Below are positions 23,421-24,056 of a stretch of 24,056 nt of DNA, piece by piece. The stretch spans positions 1-24,056 of the forward strand of contig JAFGPH010000625.1 of NCBI GenBank assembly GCA_016926135.1, written 5' to 3'. Positions within the stretch are counted from its first letter, which is position 1. Every line of letters starts with the position of its first letter. The notes beneath the pieces are model-generated. The model had not been told where the DNA came from and ran no database searches. It saw only the letters and a program-made list of their open reading frames with translations. The position numbers and the translations under genes are program-made. The stretch is from Deltaproteobacteria bacterium (lineage in GTDB: Bacteria > Desulfobacterota > DSM-4660 > Desulfatiglandales > HGW-15).

Positions 23421-23507
23421 GGCAAGGGCCTGCGGACGGCACGCGGAGGATCATTGCTTCTGGGACAGGGGGCTGCGATCTTTGCAGGAAGGGGAACCCT
23501 GAACGGA

Positions 23508-23648
23508 TCAGGACTTCGCCCCGGATGCGAGATCCCTGAGCATCTCTCTGTTCTTCTGCAGCCTTTTTGCATCGGTCTTCCGGTTGCTCTTGTGAGGCTT
23601 GACTTTGCGTTTGCGGATGGCATCGGTTTTCTTGCTGGCTGAAGGCAT
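23508..23648 (-). CDS. 46-aa highly basic small protein
   Basis: ATG at 23648 reads down to TGA at 23508-23510, giving MPSASKKTDAIRKRKVKP as the first 18 residues. The 46 residues include ten Lys and six Arg against four acidic residues, so the net charge is about +12. A strong ribosome site, AGGAGG (complement of 23660-23665), precedes it by about 11 bases, which supports real translation. The second half (NRKTDAKRLQKNREMLRDLA) should be helical. I have an impression of similar small 'MPS.SKKT.AIR..K..PNK.N.K...KR..KN' proteins in deltaproteobacteria, but I cannot verify it. It could bind nucleic acid or the ribosome. It lies 40 bp downstream of the SpoU methyltransferase gene on the same strand. 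Confidence 0.7.
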   Translation of the reverse strand: MPSASKKTDAIRKRKVKPHKSNRKTDAKRLQKNREMLRDLASGAKS

Positions 23649-23688
23649 GGTGCGTGTTTCCTCCTGAGAACTCCGGAAGCGCGAATTG

Positions 23689-24056
23689 CTAATTTGGCGT
23701 GCGGGTTCCGGACCCTGATTTCCTCGTCTTCCGTGTGATGTAGGTTTTCGTTCTTCCCTGCGCCCGAAAGGGTCTGCCGACCAATGAAACTCCCTGAAGG
23801 GGTATTGTTCTTACCCCCTGGTCCCCTCCCTTGTCAAGTACGATCTGAGCCGGATCTTTGGGGATCCGGCTCCTCCACCGGTAGAGGACGATGCCGGTGG
23901 CAAGAGCGGCATTCAGCGATTCCACCCCGGGCGCCATGGGAATGGCCAAGGCCGGCAGACTTTTTAAATCGGACGGAACGCCCGGCCCTTCAAGCCCCGG
24001 AATCAGCCCGAAAGCAGGGGGAAAGGCAAATCCGCCCACGTCCTCTCCGTCCGGGG
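23689..24056 (-). CDS. SpoU/TrmH-family RNA 2'-O-methyltransferase, C-terminal part
   Basis: The gene enters from the right edge and ends at TAG (23689-23691), so about 122 residues are visible and the N-terminus is missing. GLIPGLEGPGVPSD matches SpoU motif 2 ('lG.EG.Gl') and LAIPMAPGVESLNAALATGIVLYRWR matches motif 3, where SLN and the preceding Gly form the knotted SAM site. The family methylates ribose 2'-OH of tRNA or rRNA. After motif 3 the frame runs on about 55 residues with a basic end (TYITRKTRKSGSGTRTPN), longer than the few residues usual in TrmH/RlmB proteins; this may be a lineage-specific tail or a frameshift. It is a housekeeping gene that marks the right end of the polysaccharide locus. 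Confidence 0.85.
   Translation of the reverse strand, partial: PDGEDVGGFAFPPAFGLIPGLEGPGVPSDLKSLPALAIPMAPGVESLNAALATGIVLYRWRSRIPKDPAQIVLDKGGDQGVRTIPLQGVSLVGRPFRAQGRTKTYITRKTRKSGSGTRTPN

Noticed and set aside
1..24056. CRISPR array, transposase, integrase, rRNA genes, Wzx/Wzy, or replication origin
   Set aside because: Looked for on both strands and not seen. No regularly spaced repeats, no DDE or tyrosine-recombinase signatures, and no DnaA-box cluster.

Overview
The window looks like a surface-polysaccharide (O-antigen type) biosynthesis and export locus from a GC-rich Gram-negative bacterium. I would guess a Desulfobacterota/deltaproteobacterial lineage, from the gene mix, the SmpA-like and lipoprotein neighbours and the style of the intergenic repeats. 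That is inference; no taxonomic marker gene is present.

Layout. (a) 1-1175: left flank with the tail of a ribbon-helix-helix (RHH) protein, the 3' half of a tRNA-Leu(UAG) at 198-250 (a probable att-site scar or tRNA remnant), a small lipoprotein and a secreted coiled-coil/SmpA-like protein. (b) 1247-4295: the ABC-2 exporter, permease wzm and ATPase wzt, with a complete VapBC-type toxin-antitoxin module between them. The wzt product has a C-terminal domain of the glycan-binding kind. (c) 4350-6614: three tandem SAM methyltransferases. (d) 6598-11895: five glycosyltransferases (two GT4-like, two GT2, one exostosin/GT47-like), the later ones clearly AT-richer. (e) 12012-20280: GC-rich block with three GT4 enzymes, an asparagine-synthase-like protein lacking the catalytic Cys, GDP-mannose 4,6-dehydratase (gmd) and a multi-TM GT-C transferase. 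(f) 20546-23420: zinc-ribbon methyltransferase, GT2 and GT9 in a tightly overlapping operon. (g) 23508-24056, minus strand: a 46-aa very basic protein and the C-terminal part of a SpoU/TrmH RNA methyltransferase.

How it fits together. Gmd would supply GDP-4-keto-6-deoxymannose. Eleven glycosyltransferases would assemble a complex glycan on a lipid carrier. Methyltransferases and the Asn-synthase-like protein could decorate it. Wzm/Wzt would export the finished chain in one step, since no Wzx flippase or Wzy polymerase is seen. The three methyltransferases directly after wzt suggest the known logic in which a modified chain end is recognised by the Wzt C-terminal domain. No initiating phosphoglycosyltransferase, no enzyme acting on the Gmd product and no O-antigen ligase is in the window.

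Base composition is mosaic. It is about 65% GC in wzm and the ATPase half of wzt, falls to about 50% from roughly 3,700 within wzt, reaches about 40-48% around 8,100-11,900, and returns to about 60% from 12,000 (hand counts on sampled lines). This points to a variable cassette exchanged within a conserved frame. Almost every gene from 317 to 23420 is on the + strand, with short gaps or overlaps.
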